Source: Solen grandis (lineage: Eukaryota; Mollusca; Bivalvia; Adapedonta; Solenidae). From it: a stretch of 64,000 nucleotides of DNA. The number at the start of each line of letters is the position of its first letter. Positions within the stretch are counted from its first letter, which is position 1. Both the position numbers and the translations under genes were made by a program. This document shows, one piece after another, positions 27,815-39,447 of this stretch. The notes under the pieces are model-generated. The model saw nothing but the letters and a program-made list of their open reading frames with translations. It ran no database searches and had not been told where the DNA came from. Location of the stretch: assembly GCA_021229015.1 (NCBI GenBank), contig CM037780.1, forward strand, positions 64,705,354 through 64,769,353, written 5' to 3'.

Positions 27815-27994
27815 CACTCTTTTACAATATTTCGGCAAAACTTGCCTTTTTCAAGAAAAACATTAATATTTGAGACGCCTGTACAGTTGCCATTTAACAA
27901 TATATTATGGTAATTGTACAGGCGTTTATTATGTATTGGCTCAATTGTTTTTTCTTGAAAAGGCAAGGTTTGCCGAAATATTGAAAACGAGTAA
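27815..27994. mobile_element. Palindromic MITE (~180 bp)
   Basis: The two ends form a long inverted repeat: 'caatatttcggcaaaacttg' at 27825 pairs with 'caaggtttgccgaaatattg' ending at 27983, and the pairing carries on inward through 'cctttttcaagaaaaa' and 'acgcctgtaca' against 'tgtacaggcgt'. Outer bases ('actcttttacaat' and 'attgaaaacgagt') also pair partly. There is no room for a protein. Short, fold-back and AT-rich, it fits a non-autonomous DNA transposon; the superfamily is not clear. Confidence 0.75.
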
Positions 27995-28393
27995 ATTTAA
28001 TTATTTTTTATTTCCATTCCCTCTGCAAAACCAACATATTTATTGAAAACAGCCCTCATATAGTTTTGTAAATTTTGCATGTTATGTCTATCCACTACCC
28101 TCATTGTCTACAACATAATTGTTATTGAAATTAATAACCTGATATGTTCCTATATTTTAGTATCATTTGATATGGTACTATATACCTGTCTATATGTGCA
28201 TTATTTAAATGTGAGCTGCATGGAATGTTTCATTAACAGATACAGTAACTATTTCATATATGATGTTAACACTTTTGTTTGTTGGGAAATAGCTCCAACA
28301 GATAAAGTCATATGTTATATATGTATATCCGTTGTAAACTAAAATTTCTTGTATCTTCTTGTAAAATGCCAAGCTGTGTTATTCCTCTATCTG

Positions 28394-29131
28394 TGGGTAC
28401 GGAAGCGTATTAGTGCCACATTGGCACTTATTATTTTTTATTTTTGACACTTTAATCTGTAAAATTTACAGAATAATCTGTAATGATGTAGGTATATTTT
28501 GTATGTACCAGTATATATTGTATGTATATGTATATGTTGTATGTACTGGGATGTGTTGTAGGTATCGGTTATGTTGTAGGTATATATTGTAGGTATATAT
28601 AGAAGATAACCGCAAAAAAAAAGTTATTTTGAGGATGCCCTTGTCATAAAACATCACCACCAGCAGAACTGAGCAAACTGTCTTTTATCACAGAAAATTA
28701 GAAAGAAAGAAAGAAAAAAAGCTCTAGTTATGTTATTTTTATTTTTTCTGTCGTATCGATAACAACCTTTTTGGCACGACGGTCATGCCAATAAGGCTGT
28801 TTATCCGCACGACCGTCGTGCCGATAGACCCAGCCATTATATAAACAGATAAATGTGTAAAATTTACAGATTAAACTGTAAAATTTACAAAAAAAAGTGT
28901 GAATTTTACAGTTTAATCTGTAAAATTTATAGATTAAACTATAGAATTTACAGAAAAAACGTGTGAATTTTACAGAAAAAAATGTGTGAATTTTACAGTT
29001 TGATCTGATAAATAAAAAAAAGTGAAAATTTACAGTTTAAAAAAATTAAGTAATTTTAAGATTAAAGTGTCGAAATTAAAAAAATAATAAGTGTCAATGT
29101 GACACTACAGTAACACGCTTCCGTATGCGGG
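28394..29131. mobile_element. Foldback element (~740 bp) with ~65-bp inverted ends
   Basis: The left end 'gggtacggaagcgtattagt' (28395) continues through 'cacattggcacttattattt' and 'gacactttaatct'. It is mirrored at the right by 'agattaaagtgtcg', 'aataataagtgtcaatgtg' and 'cacgcttccgtatgcgg' ending near 29130. Inside are several inverted 'gtaaaatttacag' blocks (28457 onward and 28855-29030), a 'gtaggtatat'-like simple repeat at 28490-28600, and a central inverted pair 'ggcacgacggtc' / 'gaccgtcgtgcc' at about 28773 and 28808. No coding sequence is visible. This nested fold-back layout is typical of non-autonomous foldback/MITE elements. Confidence 0.75.
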
Positions 29132-30106
29132 GAAAGAAAGAAAACACTTAAACTATAATAACTGTCAGATTAGCAGAGTTATTGCTGAAAAGAGTGGTGG
29201 TCCCAGTTAAAATACTTGGATGGAGAGCAGTAATGTCAGCGGCTTTGTCTAATTCATTTACATTATAGCCTTTCAATGCTACTTCCCTCTAAATTAATAT
29301 CATCATCGTCTGTAATCAGCATCTCCATAGATCTTTCGGTGAATCTATGGCCTCACATATACCGGCCTCCTGCAAGGATAACGAAGAGCCGGGTAGGGAG
29401 GGGAATTTGGCAATGCTTTCCGCCTGCTGAATGTTTGTCAAGACCCGAACCATATAAATAATTCTCCTATCTGTTGATTAGCGTGAACTGTCTCCCGATA
29501 TCGCGGATAGCGCGGTGGGGGGATCCTGTTGATTATCTACATTTGATAGACTTTGTATTGTCATTCTATTTTAGCATAATAACTCGTGAGGATATGGCAA
29601 AATGTGGATATTGAATAAATCAGTCGCCGGTTGTCAACACATCGTTGAAGAAAGCCATTTGGATGTGTTTATTTCCTTCTTATTATCCGAAGATTAGGTT
29701 GTCGTCTGCAAAAGCATCTTATATGATTCCGCGGTTGTCTCATTTATCGCTCAATATTTACACTACAATGTCATAATCGCAATATATCGCAGGAAAATCA
29801 AATTCCACAAATAGTATGAAAAATCCCGGGCCGTATAAAACAAATTGTGTAGGAGCCAAAGCTTTAGATCGTTTCTCATAATCAAATGGATGAACACCAC
29901 TGTTCTTGGAGCTTATGTACATACAGTCGAACACCGGCTATTCGAAATCCCGGGGAATGGCGTTTTATTTCGAGAAAGGCATGTATTCGAATAACCAAAA
30001 GCACGTCGATCGTTAGAACAAAAGCCCACCCCACCCACTTTTTTTCATGCAGTGAACGTAATATATAATATATACATGTAGTAAAAATGACCTTGACCTA
30101 TTAATG
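29132..30106. other. No gene recognised; more mixed composition at 29220-29540
   Basis: 29220-29540 has a more even base composition than its surroundings and a plus ORF at 29276-29461, but no donor, acceptor or motif supports an exon. Confidence 0.35.
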
Positions 30107-30287
30107 TTACGTCGATTGGGAACCAAATTCCGAGGTAAAAGCATATACTAAACCATCTCGACGGTTCCTGGGTTGGGCTAGTACCTTGCGCCTGGAAAAG
30201 TCATAAAGAAGTCTTGCCTCCAGCGGGGTTCGAACCCACAACTTTTGGAACCGTAATCGGGTAGTGTACAACTTGACCATGGCTCCC
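30107..30287 (-). mobile_element. tRNA-derived SINE
   Basis: On the minus strand from 30287 the sequence 'gggagccatggtcaagttgt' fits an A-box region, and 'gtgggttcgaaccccgc' (about 30225-30241) is a perfect B box. A ~110-bp body with no match to an anticodon arm of a working tRNA follows. Size and promoter spacing fit a SINE and not a functional tRNA gene. Confidence 0.65.
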
Positions 30288-32119
30288 TTTATGACGATAA
30301 TGATAATGATTATCGGTAAAGTGGTCGCAAATTGCATCTTCATCATCGTTGCTGATATCACCATCACCATCATCGGCATCCTCGACTACAACAACATCAT
30401 AGGAGAATGATAATGAGTTATCTGAGTAAAATAGTAAACGTAAATTCCATCGGTGACTTGTATCGCAATGTGTGGCTACTTTATCTGACAATACCATTGA
30501 ACAGACAGCAAACACTCCAATCCGTGATTCAATATGATTTGGAACCCGTCTATATCTTATCCGAACTTGCCTACTTTTATTTCACCGTTTCGCACCCTAG
30601 TACCTACGTAACTACACGCAGTAAGCTTTGCTATCTAAATATTTGATCTCGGCAAACATCTGTGCAAATATACTATGGCATATACATAACACTTCTTAAT
30701 ACCTCTCTTGTAAACATACCTAGGTTTTGGCATATCATGACACCAGATATCGTTCGCTGTTTACTTATAGAGTAATCATTCGTTGAAACCATTTACTGAG
30801 TTTTTACTGTCTTTCCATGTTTTCTTAAAACTTGACCTTAACCAACAATCTATATATTATCTTACCACATAATATTTTTTTCAAGGAATAATGACACAGG
30901 GACTGCGATTTGTTAAACACGCAAGTGACACAGACTGTGAAGCATTAATAATAGATATGATACCATTTATCAACCTCTAGTTAACTTTTCTAAATTGAGG
31001 TGAAAAGGGTAATGGTTAGGGTTTAATTCATTGATTTATTATTATTATTATTTTATTTATTAATTTATTTTTATCATTATTACCTTGAATATATTATCAT
31101 CATTAGCATCATAACATTGAAATATCATTTTCTCACGATCATCATTATTTGTTTTTATTAATTCTTGCATTATTATTTATTAAGATATTTTTGTCATTCT
31201 ATTTCTCAAGTCTATGAGTTCTCTGTATAATAACTATTATTATGCTATTTTTTCATTAGGCGAAAAAAAAAACGGAAATGGAAGAGCCTGCATATTCTGG
31301 CAGCACAATCATTCCAGATCTTCTTGATGGTATAGAAGGAAAACGAATGAATATTTATGAGACATCACTAACACAAAAAGATAACTGCTTTGTCAGACTA
31401 ACGTCACATTGATATCCATTTTAACAATCTAACAATCCAACAAAGAATATCGCTGTATGGCATTTTGGAGTACGAAAAAAAACCACATCTGGATTAAGAA
31501 GAAACTCGTTTCCTAGTATTATTCATGTCTGATTTTAATGGGTTAGTTTTAATTTCAGGGAGGGATAATTGAGTTTCAATGATCCAATTTGTAGCTGATG
31601 TGTGCCTACATGTGGAACAGTAAACCCATCTGCCGACCGCCTCGAGGAATAGCTGTTCTGTAATAAAATTATGAATTGTATTCCTTTCATACATTCACTT
31701 GACTAGATCTGTTTATGGGTTAAGGATGACTGGGTTAATTGTTTGGATGGTGGTAGTAATTGAGGAAATGGGGTGAATTTGGGACTGGTACCAAGCTAGA
31801 TTTGTCACTCTAGACTGGGTAACAGGGCGTCCTGACCTTACTCATATAACAATCGAATACGACAGAAGGTTACGTTCGAGAGTGTAATATTGATGCGTCA
31901 TCTCTCTTGACATTAAGGGTCAATTACGTGCAGGGGTTAGGTTAAAATGACAAATCATAATTGCATTTCTGTCATTTTCAATTTGTATCCATATAAGAAA
32001 ATGATGATTCATAATATTTACAATACATTAATATAATTATTTTATTTGTATCGTGGTTGAATTTAATATGAACAAGAAAAACCTATAAACAATCTTAAAT
32101 TATAATCATTATTTTATTT
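30288..32119. other. No gene recognised; AT-rich with TTA runs
   Basis: ATT/TTA-rich sequence around 31040-31260. No feature beyond simple repeats. Confidence 0.4.
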
Positions 32120-32120
32120 A

Positions 32121-32149
<29 letters not shown>
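32120..32149. repeat. (CT)n microsatellite
   Basis: About 14 uninterrupted CT dinucleotides. Confidence 0.95.
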
Positions 32150-32151
<2 letters not shown>

Positions 32152-32171
32152 TGAAATATGTTTATGAAACA

Positions 32172-32300
32172 ATTAACTCATTACCTCATAGACTCATTTT
32201 TTGATACATTGGAAAACAGAGTAGATCCAGTTCAGACAGTTTGCTCAGATTCTACACAATCTGCATAGCAAAGAAATATCCATTGTTTCATTCCAGTATT
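32172..32300 (+). mobile_element. Short repeat family 2 copy
   Basis: 'cctcatagactcatt', 'tgatacattgg', 'acagagtagatccagttcag' and 'gattctacacaatctgca' follow the same order as in the copy at 62818-62995. Near the start 'attaactcattacctcat' resembles a mutated TTAACCCTTT end. Confidence 0.6.
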
Positions 32301-34275
32301 AAAATTGATTTCATCAAGTCATAAACTATAAATTTGTATATATTTGCATATTAATGAGTTCATAGGATCTGTCAAAAATAACTATATCCATACATTACTA
32401 AGCTTTATCTGGTACATGGTACTATATCAAAAGGAAACCATGTTGAGGGGACAATGTGTGACTATGAAACTGGATAAATTATATAACAAACATTATAGAT
32501 CGTTTATTAAATATTTTTCTGTGCATGATGGGCATTCTAACATGTGAAGAAACCAGTCTCCTACTGTCACTGTAATATAGGATTCTGCTGTAACTACTCA
32601 GAAATGACCTAGTTTTATTGATAAAATGCTTGTAGTTCGTTGTGGCATATAAAATATTAAATTCTTGAGATTTCTGTCACCATGTATGAATTTACTCAAT
32701 TCTGTTATAAAACCAAATCACTTAACTTTTAGATATAATTGTCTCTTGAGAGGGAAGATTTATAATAAATGTAAAATCTGTTCTGAGCCGATGCCTGCGC
32801 CATCTTAGAATCAGTATATCAGACTGGGGGGGGGGGGGGGCTTCCTTTTTGTGAGGGTTATGAGGCATACAGATTTTTAAAATTTGTATACCAGTCCCGC
32901 AAGTGGTTACTGAATGCATCTATGTTTTAAATGACAGTTGTAGCGAAATTAAGTATACATTTGTCATGGTTGATAGAATTCTTACTTCAAAAAAATATAA
33001 TGGTTACTGATAAAATGAATGCCTTTGATTTTCTTTTTTTTTGCTTGTGTTTTTAATTCATATTTAGAGGCAGATGTTATTTAGTATTAAATAATTATAG
33101 TACTACAATTGTTAGCATTTCCAAAAATGCTAAAGATCGCCGTTAGACGAATGAAAAGAAAGTTACACAGTACTTATACTTGCAGTTAAAGGAGAGGTTC
33201 AATGTTATCAAGAGGGAATTGTTATCATGTTTGGTTCAGCATTAATCAACGACGAAAAGAAAATTGGTTACAACAAAGCCTTGTTGATTTGTCAATATCT
33301 TATACTGTACCAGATAAGCTCCATATCGCACACACTGGAAATTATCGATATCGATTATCGCTGAAGACTTGTACAGACAATGACATTAACAACCAAGTTC
33401 CTTAAAGTTAAATTGCATGATACTTTTATTCATATAATGATAGATCATGTCCGTTTGGTTCAACATAAACAACGAAAAGGAAAGTAGCTACAACAAAGGG
33501 GCATACTCCAATCGAATCTGTCCAATTATGCGCCTACCAGTCTAGCACCATCTAGCAACATGTATTTACGGTACACAGTCCAGATTTCCAAGCGTTCAAA
33601 GCAGTTTCCCACAGCTTGTTCCCGGTTATCTGATCTGTTCATCTTTCTGCGACCGACTGAGAAGGAACCTGCTTGACTATTACGTCAGCGGTGCGGGAGT
33701 AAAATGTTGCTTTCTTGCTCGATACTATATCGCTGCCCTGTGCCGGCGATAACAAGCAACGACCACTTTATGGCAATGACAAAATAACAAAATAATACAT
33801 GTGGAAATTTCACACTGGCTTTGATAACGGGCCTGCGATCATTGTCAGTATGCTGTGTTAGCTCGGCTGAGGTCAATTATACCAAAATTGTACCCTTAAC
33901 TTCTAAGTGTGACCTTCACCTTTGATTTATGAACCAAAGTCATGAGCCTGTACACCGTTTCATCATGGTGGAGAATTGTATTCCAATTAAAAAATGTCAA
34001 TGCATATCAAATTACGGTCTACACGATGACAGTTGACGGTCGCCCGTCAGCAAACCTTCGCTAAACTAATTAACGGATATTTCCGTTGGGGGGATTATTG
34101 ATATATATATATATATTAATTCGAAATTTATAGAATGCACTATAGGAAAAGTCTTGTATAACTTATTGAGAAATTAAATAAAATGTATAAAAGGCGTATA
34201 GCATATGTACAACTAGAAGTTTGTATCCATTCTTTATGGACAAACTACTACACGATAGTCAGTTTCTTTTTATGA
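32301..34275. other. No gene recognised; G-run and a diverged direct repeat
   Basis: A G-run lies at 32826-32840. A ~60-bp sequence at 33224 ('atcatgtttggttcagcatt') recurs at 33444 ('atcatgtccgtttggttcaa') and continues with 'caacgacgaaaag' or 'caacgaaaagg' and 'tacaacaaag', so this is an old local duplication. No protein can be supported. Confidence 0.4.
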
Positions 34276-34402
34276 TTAAAGTACCAAGCAAGGGTCTATT
34301 CCAGTACCATTTTTTACGACTTTGGTATGTCGCGACCGGGGATTGAACTCACGACCTTCTGATGCTGGGGCGGACGCTCTTACCACTCTGCCATTGGGAC
34401 AC
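34276..34402 (-). mobile_element. tRNA-derived SINE (family A head)
   Basis: On the minus strand 'tggcagagtggtaagagcg' is an A box and 'gtcgtgagttcaatcccc' a B box, at tRNA-like spacing. 'gacatacca', 'aaaatggtac' and 'ccttgcttggtact' follow, as in the 44205-44402 copy. The acceptor ends would not pair, which argues against a working tRNA. Confidence 0.75.
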
Positions 34403-34732
34403 ATTATGCATTCAGTAGTGACTTTACTTAATTCTAACCAAAAAGAAATGAAACATCTTTGATTGCGTGTACATATAAACTGCACACAAATAAATATACA
34501 CACGCACACATTACAGATATATAAAATGTAATTGTTATTTCACAGTGTTTGCCCTAATATGTCCAATGAATGAGAAGCAAGAAACTCTTGTTCATCTTAC
34601 AGAGGATAAATAAGTGACGTTGCATTGTTTGTTTATGTTGGTGATTTTTTGTTGTGTGTCATAAAAATATGTATCTTTTTTACGAAACAATTATTCGCTT
34701 AGAGGAAATACATACAATAATTACGAAGTAAA

Positions 34733-35062
34733 ATGAATTTGTCGCGCAAGAAAGACAGGAAAGTCTGCAAAGTCACTTTGGGGTTCCGTATCATCCTAAT
34801 ACTGTCTTTGGAGGTATATGTTGGAAGCACACCGAGACCAACGGAGCTGCCAGATTTGTCCCTAGGGGATATTGTCGCCGTCATGCACAACAGACTCATC
34901 AGGAGCGAGGACAGAGGCCAAGGCAGCCGTGTTTTACAAAATCGTCAACAACCGTCAGAGAACATTTTTACACCCACCAAGAGTGTTTTTGTTGATTTTT
35001 ACGTCCCACAGACAGTATATAAATCTTTTCACCTGACACAGATACTGTGCGTCATGCCGTAA
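34733..35062 (+). CDS. Uncertain ORF, possible secreted protein exon
   Basis: An open frame of 109 codons starts with MNLSRKKDRK, followed by a hydrophobic stretch at about residues 16-32 (LGFRIILILSLEVYVG) that looks like a signal peptide or signal anchor, then an acidic/polar region. It is among the longest non-repetitive frames in the left piece and is less AT-biased than its surroundings. There is no Cys pattern, dibasic neuropeptide cleavage series or domain that I can name, and no splice sites of good quality are evident. A family of tandem repeats begins about 50 bp after the stop. It may be a first exon, a short gene or chance. I do not assign a function. Confidence 0.25.
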   Translation: MNLSRKKDRKVCKVTLGFRIILILSLEVYVGSTPRPTELPDLSLGDIVAVMHNRLIRSEDRGQGSRVLQNRQQPSENIFTPTKSVFVDFYVPQTVYKSFHLTQILCVMP

Positions 35063-35108
35063 ACATGTGACAATACCACACTACGTCGCATTACCCTGGC
35101 GTTCAGCC

Positions 35109-35580
35109 GACCAAGCATTGAACTACCCTGTAGATGTGCTGATCCCCAAGTGTTATCCGTAGAGATCTGGTGTTGAATTACCCTGTAGATGTGCTGATCC
35201 CAATTATCTAGAGGTGTGATCCAAGTGTATCCGTAGAGATCTGGTGTTGAATTACCCTGTAGATGTGCTGATCCCCAAGTGTTATCCGTAGAGATCTGGT
35301 GTTGAACTACCCTGTAGATGTGCTGATCCCCAAATGTTATCCGTAGAGGTGCTGATCCCCAAGTGTTATCCGTAGAGATCTGGTGTTGAATTACCCTGTA
35401 GATGTGCTGATCCCCAAGTGTTATCCGTAGAGATCTGGTGTTGAATTACCCTGTAGGTGTGCTGATCCTCAAGTGTTATCCGTAGAGGTGCTGATCCCCA
35501 AGTGTTATCCGTAGAGATCTGGTGTTGAACTACCCTGTAGATGTGCTGATCCCCAAGTGTATTATCCTTAGAGATCTGGT
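35109..35580. repeat. 55-bp tandem array
   Basis: Units such as 'gtgttgaattaccctgtaga' + 'tgtgctgatccccaagtgtt' + 'atccgtagagatctg' are repeated about eight to nine times, with internal deletions that remove part of a unit (for example near 35340 and 35485). Copies are highly similar, so the array is young. Confidence 0.9.
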
Positions 35581-35665
35581 ATGACGCGACCCGGACTTGA
35601 ATCCGCGACTTCCCGCCAGGATGCTCTAATCACCCGGTCCCGGATGGGGTGGGGTCAATTTAAGT
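35581..35665 (-). mobile_element. tRNA-like SINE head abutting the 55-bp array
   Basis: On the minus strand 'gcggattcaagtccgggtcg' is a B box and 'gtgattagagcatcctggcg' resembles the D-arm/A-box side. It runs directly into the 55-bp array ('cataccagatctct'), so the array seems to have grown from a SINE body. Confidence 0.5.
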
Positions 35666-36469
35666 GTCAAGAAAAAGGTCATTGCATACATACTACCATA
35701 TTGAAGGATGCTTGTATGTCAAATCCTCATAATTTTTGTTGTTGGTTTTTTCTCCTCTCATATTTGTTGTGTGCGTGTGTTTTCTAGGTGGCCTTGCATC
35801 AAAAACGACAGAGACGAAAGATGAGAATAAAAAAGAAATATAAATATAAATGAGAAGAGGATGAAGATAAGGAGAAAGGAAAAAAAAATATAGAGTAGAC
35901 TTTCGAAATGTTTCAGCCTTTGCGAAATATCACACTCACACATATATTAAAGGATACCGAAAATTAAAATGAAAGTTGGCAATGTGAAGTTCGTAAATGT
36001 CAGAAGTTATTTGATGACAGGAAATTAAAGTAAGCATAAATCTTGTACTGGAGTCTATAAATAGATACACACCCTTAAATATCTAATGGAACCTATTATG
36101 TGTTTTTGTATCTGTTCCATTCGATACCAATGCCCTGGAGGCTCCGTCTGAAATACGAATGGTTTTAAATAAATGGTACAAATGGGGATAGGTAGGCTAT
36201 TTTCATTTAGTTAATGACCCAATTAAAAAAAAAAAACAAAAAAAAAAACTCATATACAATGAACCTTTTAAATGAGCTCTCTTTGAGAACTGTTTTATCA
36301 TAAAAAGGGTGGAAATATGAATGGCATAACCTTTTTATGCTTTTTTAAGAAACTGTGAAATTAAGTGAGATACAAAATTGCTGATAATAACTGACAACCA
36401 CAATAATGCTAATGATGAATGATGCAAATTGAAGTTATATATGCTTAAACATCATCATTACCAACATCA
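35666..36469. other. No gene recognised
   Basis: Purine-rich stretch at 35800-35890 and A-runs at 36222-36250. No coding signal. Confidence 0.4.
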
Positions 36470-36556
36470 TCTATGATCATAAAATATGATGAAACGTCAT
36501 CATCATCTGCTATAATGTATGGATTAAAATAACGCCTCATCATCATCATCATCATT

Positions 36557-36617
<61 letters not shown>

Positions 36618-36700
36618 CATCATCATCATCATCATTATTATCATCATCATCTGCTATAATGTATGGATTAAAATAACGCCTCATCATCATCATCATCATT

Positions 36701-36757
<57 letters not shown>

Positions 36758-37060
36758 TGTATAATGTATGGGTTAAAATAACGCCTCATCATCATCATCA
36801 TCATCATCATTATCATCATCACCATCATCATCATCATCATCATCATCATTATCATCATCATCATCATCTGTTATAATGTATGGGTTAAAATAACGCCTCA
36901 TCATCATCATCATCATCATCATTAACATCATCATCATCATTATCATTATCATCAACATCATCACCACAATCATCATCATCATCATCATTATCATCATCAT
37001 CATTATCTGCTGTAACGTATGGATTAAAATAACGCCTCATCTATTAAACACTATTCTAGT
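36470..37060. repeat. Composite satellite: CAT runs alternating with a ~34-bp spacer
   Basis: Five copies of a spacer of type 'ctgctataatgtatggatta' + 'aaataacgcctcat' start at 36507, 36651, 36757, 36868 and 37007, separated by CAT runs of 70-110 bp. The spacers differ at few bases while CAT tract lengths vary. Degenerate relatives ('gtgtgaagaaatgttacgcc') continue to about 37220. Long minus-strand open frames made of Met or Asp runs come from the triplet repeat. Confidence 0.9.
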
Positions 37061-38397
37061 GTCTGAGGATCATCATCATCATTATCAGTCATAGAGTGCA
37101 AAAACACACTGCTTCGTTATAAGCATCACTATCCATCATAATGTGTGAAGAAAATTCACGTCTCATTATCTTAAATATCTTATCTACCAATATTAATGTG
37201 TGAAGAAATGTTACGCCTGATTTAATTGATAACCGGGATTCTTTACATTTTGTTTACATTAAGAAAATATGTCTTCAAAATAAATATGGAAATGGCCTAT
37301 CATGATATTTACAAACTTGCCAAGTTGCTTGCGCGATGTAATCAAAGTGCATTCGCCAGTGAGGTTTACATAGCCGAGATTGAGAGCTGGGAAATAACGC
37401 CTAGTATCTACGGTATTTGACAGTTTGTAAAATTCACATCATCGCTCCGACATAAAGAATCCCTTCTTTGAATATGTATAACAAAATTGGGTTATTTCAG
37501 GAAATACTGTATTAAGATACTCACGTTTTATACTTTTTATTTCCTCCATCAATTTGAAAGGTATATTATGAGTTTATTCAACTGGTGAAATGATATAAAA
37601 ATATGCTTTATATATGCATATGTATTTTCCAATAAACCCCGAATATAAAAATAGAATGTTTCGAAGGTTTTTTGGGGGGGGGATAAAAAATATTTAAAAG
37701 AAATCGTACAGGTCTTGTTTATTTTGCTGCCGAAAGGTGCAGCTTACATCGTTATCAAAACATAACTTTAAGTACTGTATTACTGGACACATATACTCTC
37801 CGATGCAGCCGACTTGATGATAGAGCGGATCTATCATTCTCTTCGAGAAGGTGATGGAAGTCCGGATGTCGGAAGTGGCAAAACGAACAAATGGGTCTTT
37901 GATTCACACAGCATGCCTGCAAATCAATTGATAACGGCGCATGAATACAGGAGCAGGCATTCCCAACATGTGCTGAATTGGGCATCTTCGTTTCTCCCTA
38001 TTATTCTGTTTTGAGAAGTTCTTCTTAAATAATAGTTCCCAAGACAGTAATTCACCGAATCACACAGATCAGAACCGTGATTAAAATGATTGATGAGATC
38101 CATGGTCTTGTCACATGAGGATTTAAAATTGGGCGGCGACAGGGCATGTGTGCTGTCGTTTACTCTTTCAGTAAATGTAAGTTAAAAAACAGATAAAACA
38201 AATAAAATATCGACGCTTGCACTTTTTTTTTTCATTTTCACTTATCCCCTGTGATGTTTCGTATTCGCATAACCTTTACTCATAACTCATTATTTCAACA
38301 AAAAAAATCTTTGAAAAAAGAAATCCACGAATGTTGTGTGACAGTTTACTGTATGTTATGTATCACCCTCTGATACCTTCTGCCGAAACTAGAGTTA
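37061..38397. other. No gene recognised; short open stretch of mixed composition near 37810-38010
   Basis: Around 37814-38014 both strands are open and the composition is less AT-rich. The plus frame (SLREGDGSPDVGSGKTNKW) has no known motif. It could be an exon or conserved noncoding DNA; neither can be shown here. Confidence 0.3.
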
Positions 38398-38525
38398 TGG
38401 TGTACCAGTTGTGCCATAAGCACCCCTTTTATAACATTCTTAGGTGGAAAAATATTAAAGTTTGCTGTACAAATTGTGCCACAAGCATTCCTTTTACTAC
38501 ATTCTTGGGTGACAAAAAAAACACA
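38398..38525. repeat. Diverged ~67-bp tandem duplication
   Basis: 'ggtgtaccagttgtgccata' at 38399 and 'gctgtacaaattgtgccaca' at 38466 are each followed by 'agca', 'ccttttataacattctt' or 'ccttttactacattctt' and a 'ggtg' + A-run end. Confidence 0.65.
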
Positions 38526-38856
38526 GTTGCTAACTTGTAATTAAACATAAAACAGTTTTCATTGTAAAAATATATCTACAGACGAGAAATTATACACCGA
38601 GTGAGTCCCTGAATTTGTAGTTTTATTTTGGAGGATGTTATTTCGTTCAAAACTAATTATTCAGCTGCTTCTGCAATTGCCCATTTCCTGCATGCGCACT
38701 TAAATACATCCGAGTCTTAATTAGAGTTGTTAAGTTATTGCTAATTTGATACAAACGGTACGCGATGTGATATGCAATGTGAGGCACACAGAATTAATCT
38801 TTGTATTTTACCATATCCATGTCTATAAGTTTTTGAAGATCTGACAACAGTATTCC

Positions 38857-38920
<64 letters not shown>
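38857..38920. repeat. (AT)n microsatellite, ~64 bp
   Basis: Uninterrupted AT dinucleotides able to fold back on themselves. It lies 90 bp from the 21-bp minisatellite. Confidence 0.95.
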
Positions 38921-38924
<4 letters not shown>

Positions 38925-39011
38925 TTCGAAATATTTATTTTTGGTCTGTAATAAAAAGAAATTCAATACAACCGAATAAAGAAAAACCCACGGTATTGAA
39001 AAGATCAATAC

Positions 39012-39447
39012 CTGTCTTACATTACTATACAAACATCTTACATTACTATACAAACATCTTAAATTACTGTACAAACATCTTACAATATTATACAAACATC
39101 TCACACTATTATACAAACATCTTACACTATTATACAAACATCTTACACTATTATACAAATATCTTACACTATTATACAAATATCTAACAATATTATACAA
39201 ACATCTTACAATATTATACAAATATCTTACACTTATAGGCGAGCATCTTACACTATTATACAAACATCTTACAATATTATACAAACATCTTACACTTATA
39301 GGCGAGCATCTTAAACTATTATACAAACATCTTACACTATTATTCGAACATCTTACAATATTATACAAACATCTTACACTTATAGGCGAGCATCTTACAC
39401 TATTATACAAACATCTTACACTATTATACAAACATCTTACACTATTA
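39012..39447. repeat. 21-bp minisatellite, about 20 copies
   Basis: The unit 'cttacactattatacaaaca' + 't' varies among copies; three copies carry 'cacttataggcgagcat' instead. Because 21 is a multiple of three, the minus strand stays open as a repeated heptapeptide (LYNSVRC and variants) for 202 codons (38823-39431), ending in Ile-Tyr codons from the AT run. The frame is best explained by the repeat itself. Confidence 0.92.

Noticed and set aside
36445..37003. Long minus-strand ORFs of Met or Asp runs
   Set aside because: They are direct products of CAT triplet repeats; frames are repetitive and shift with tract length.
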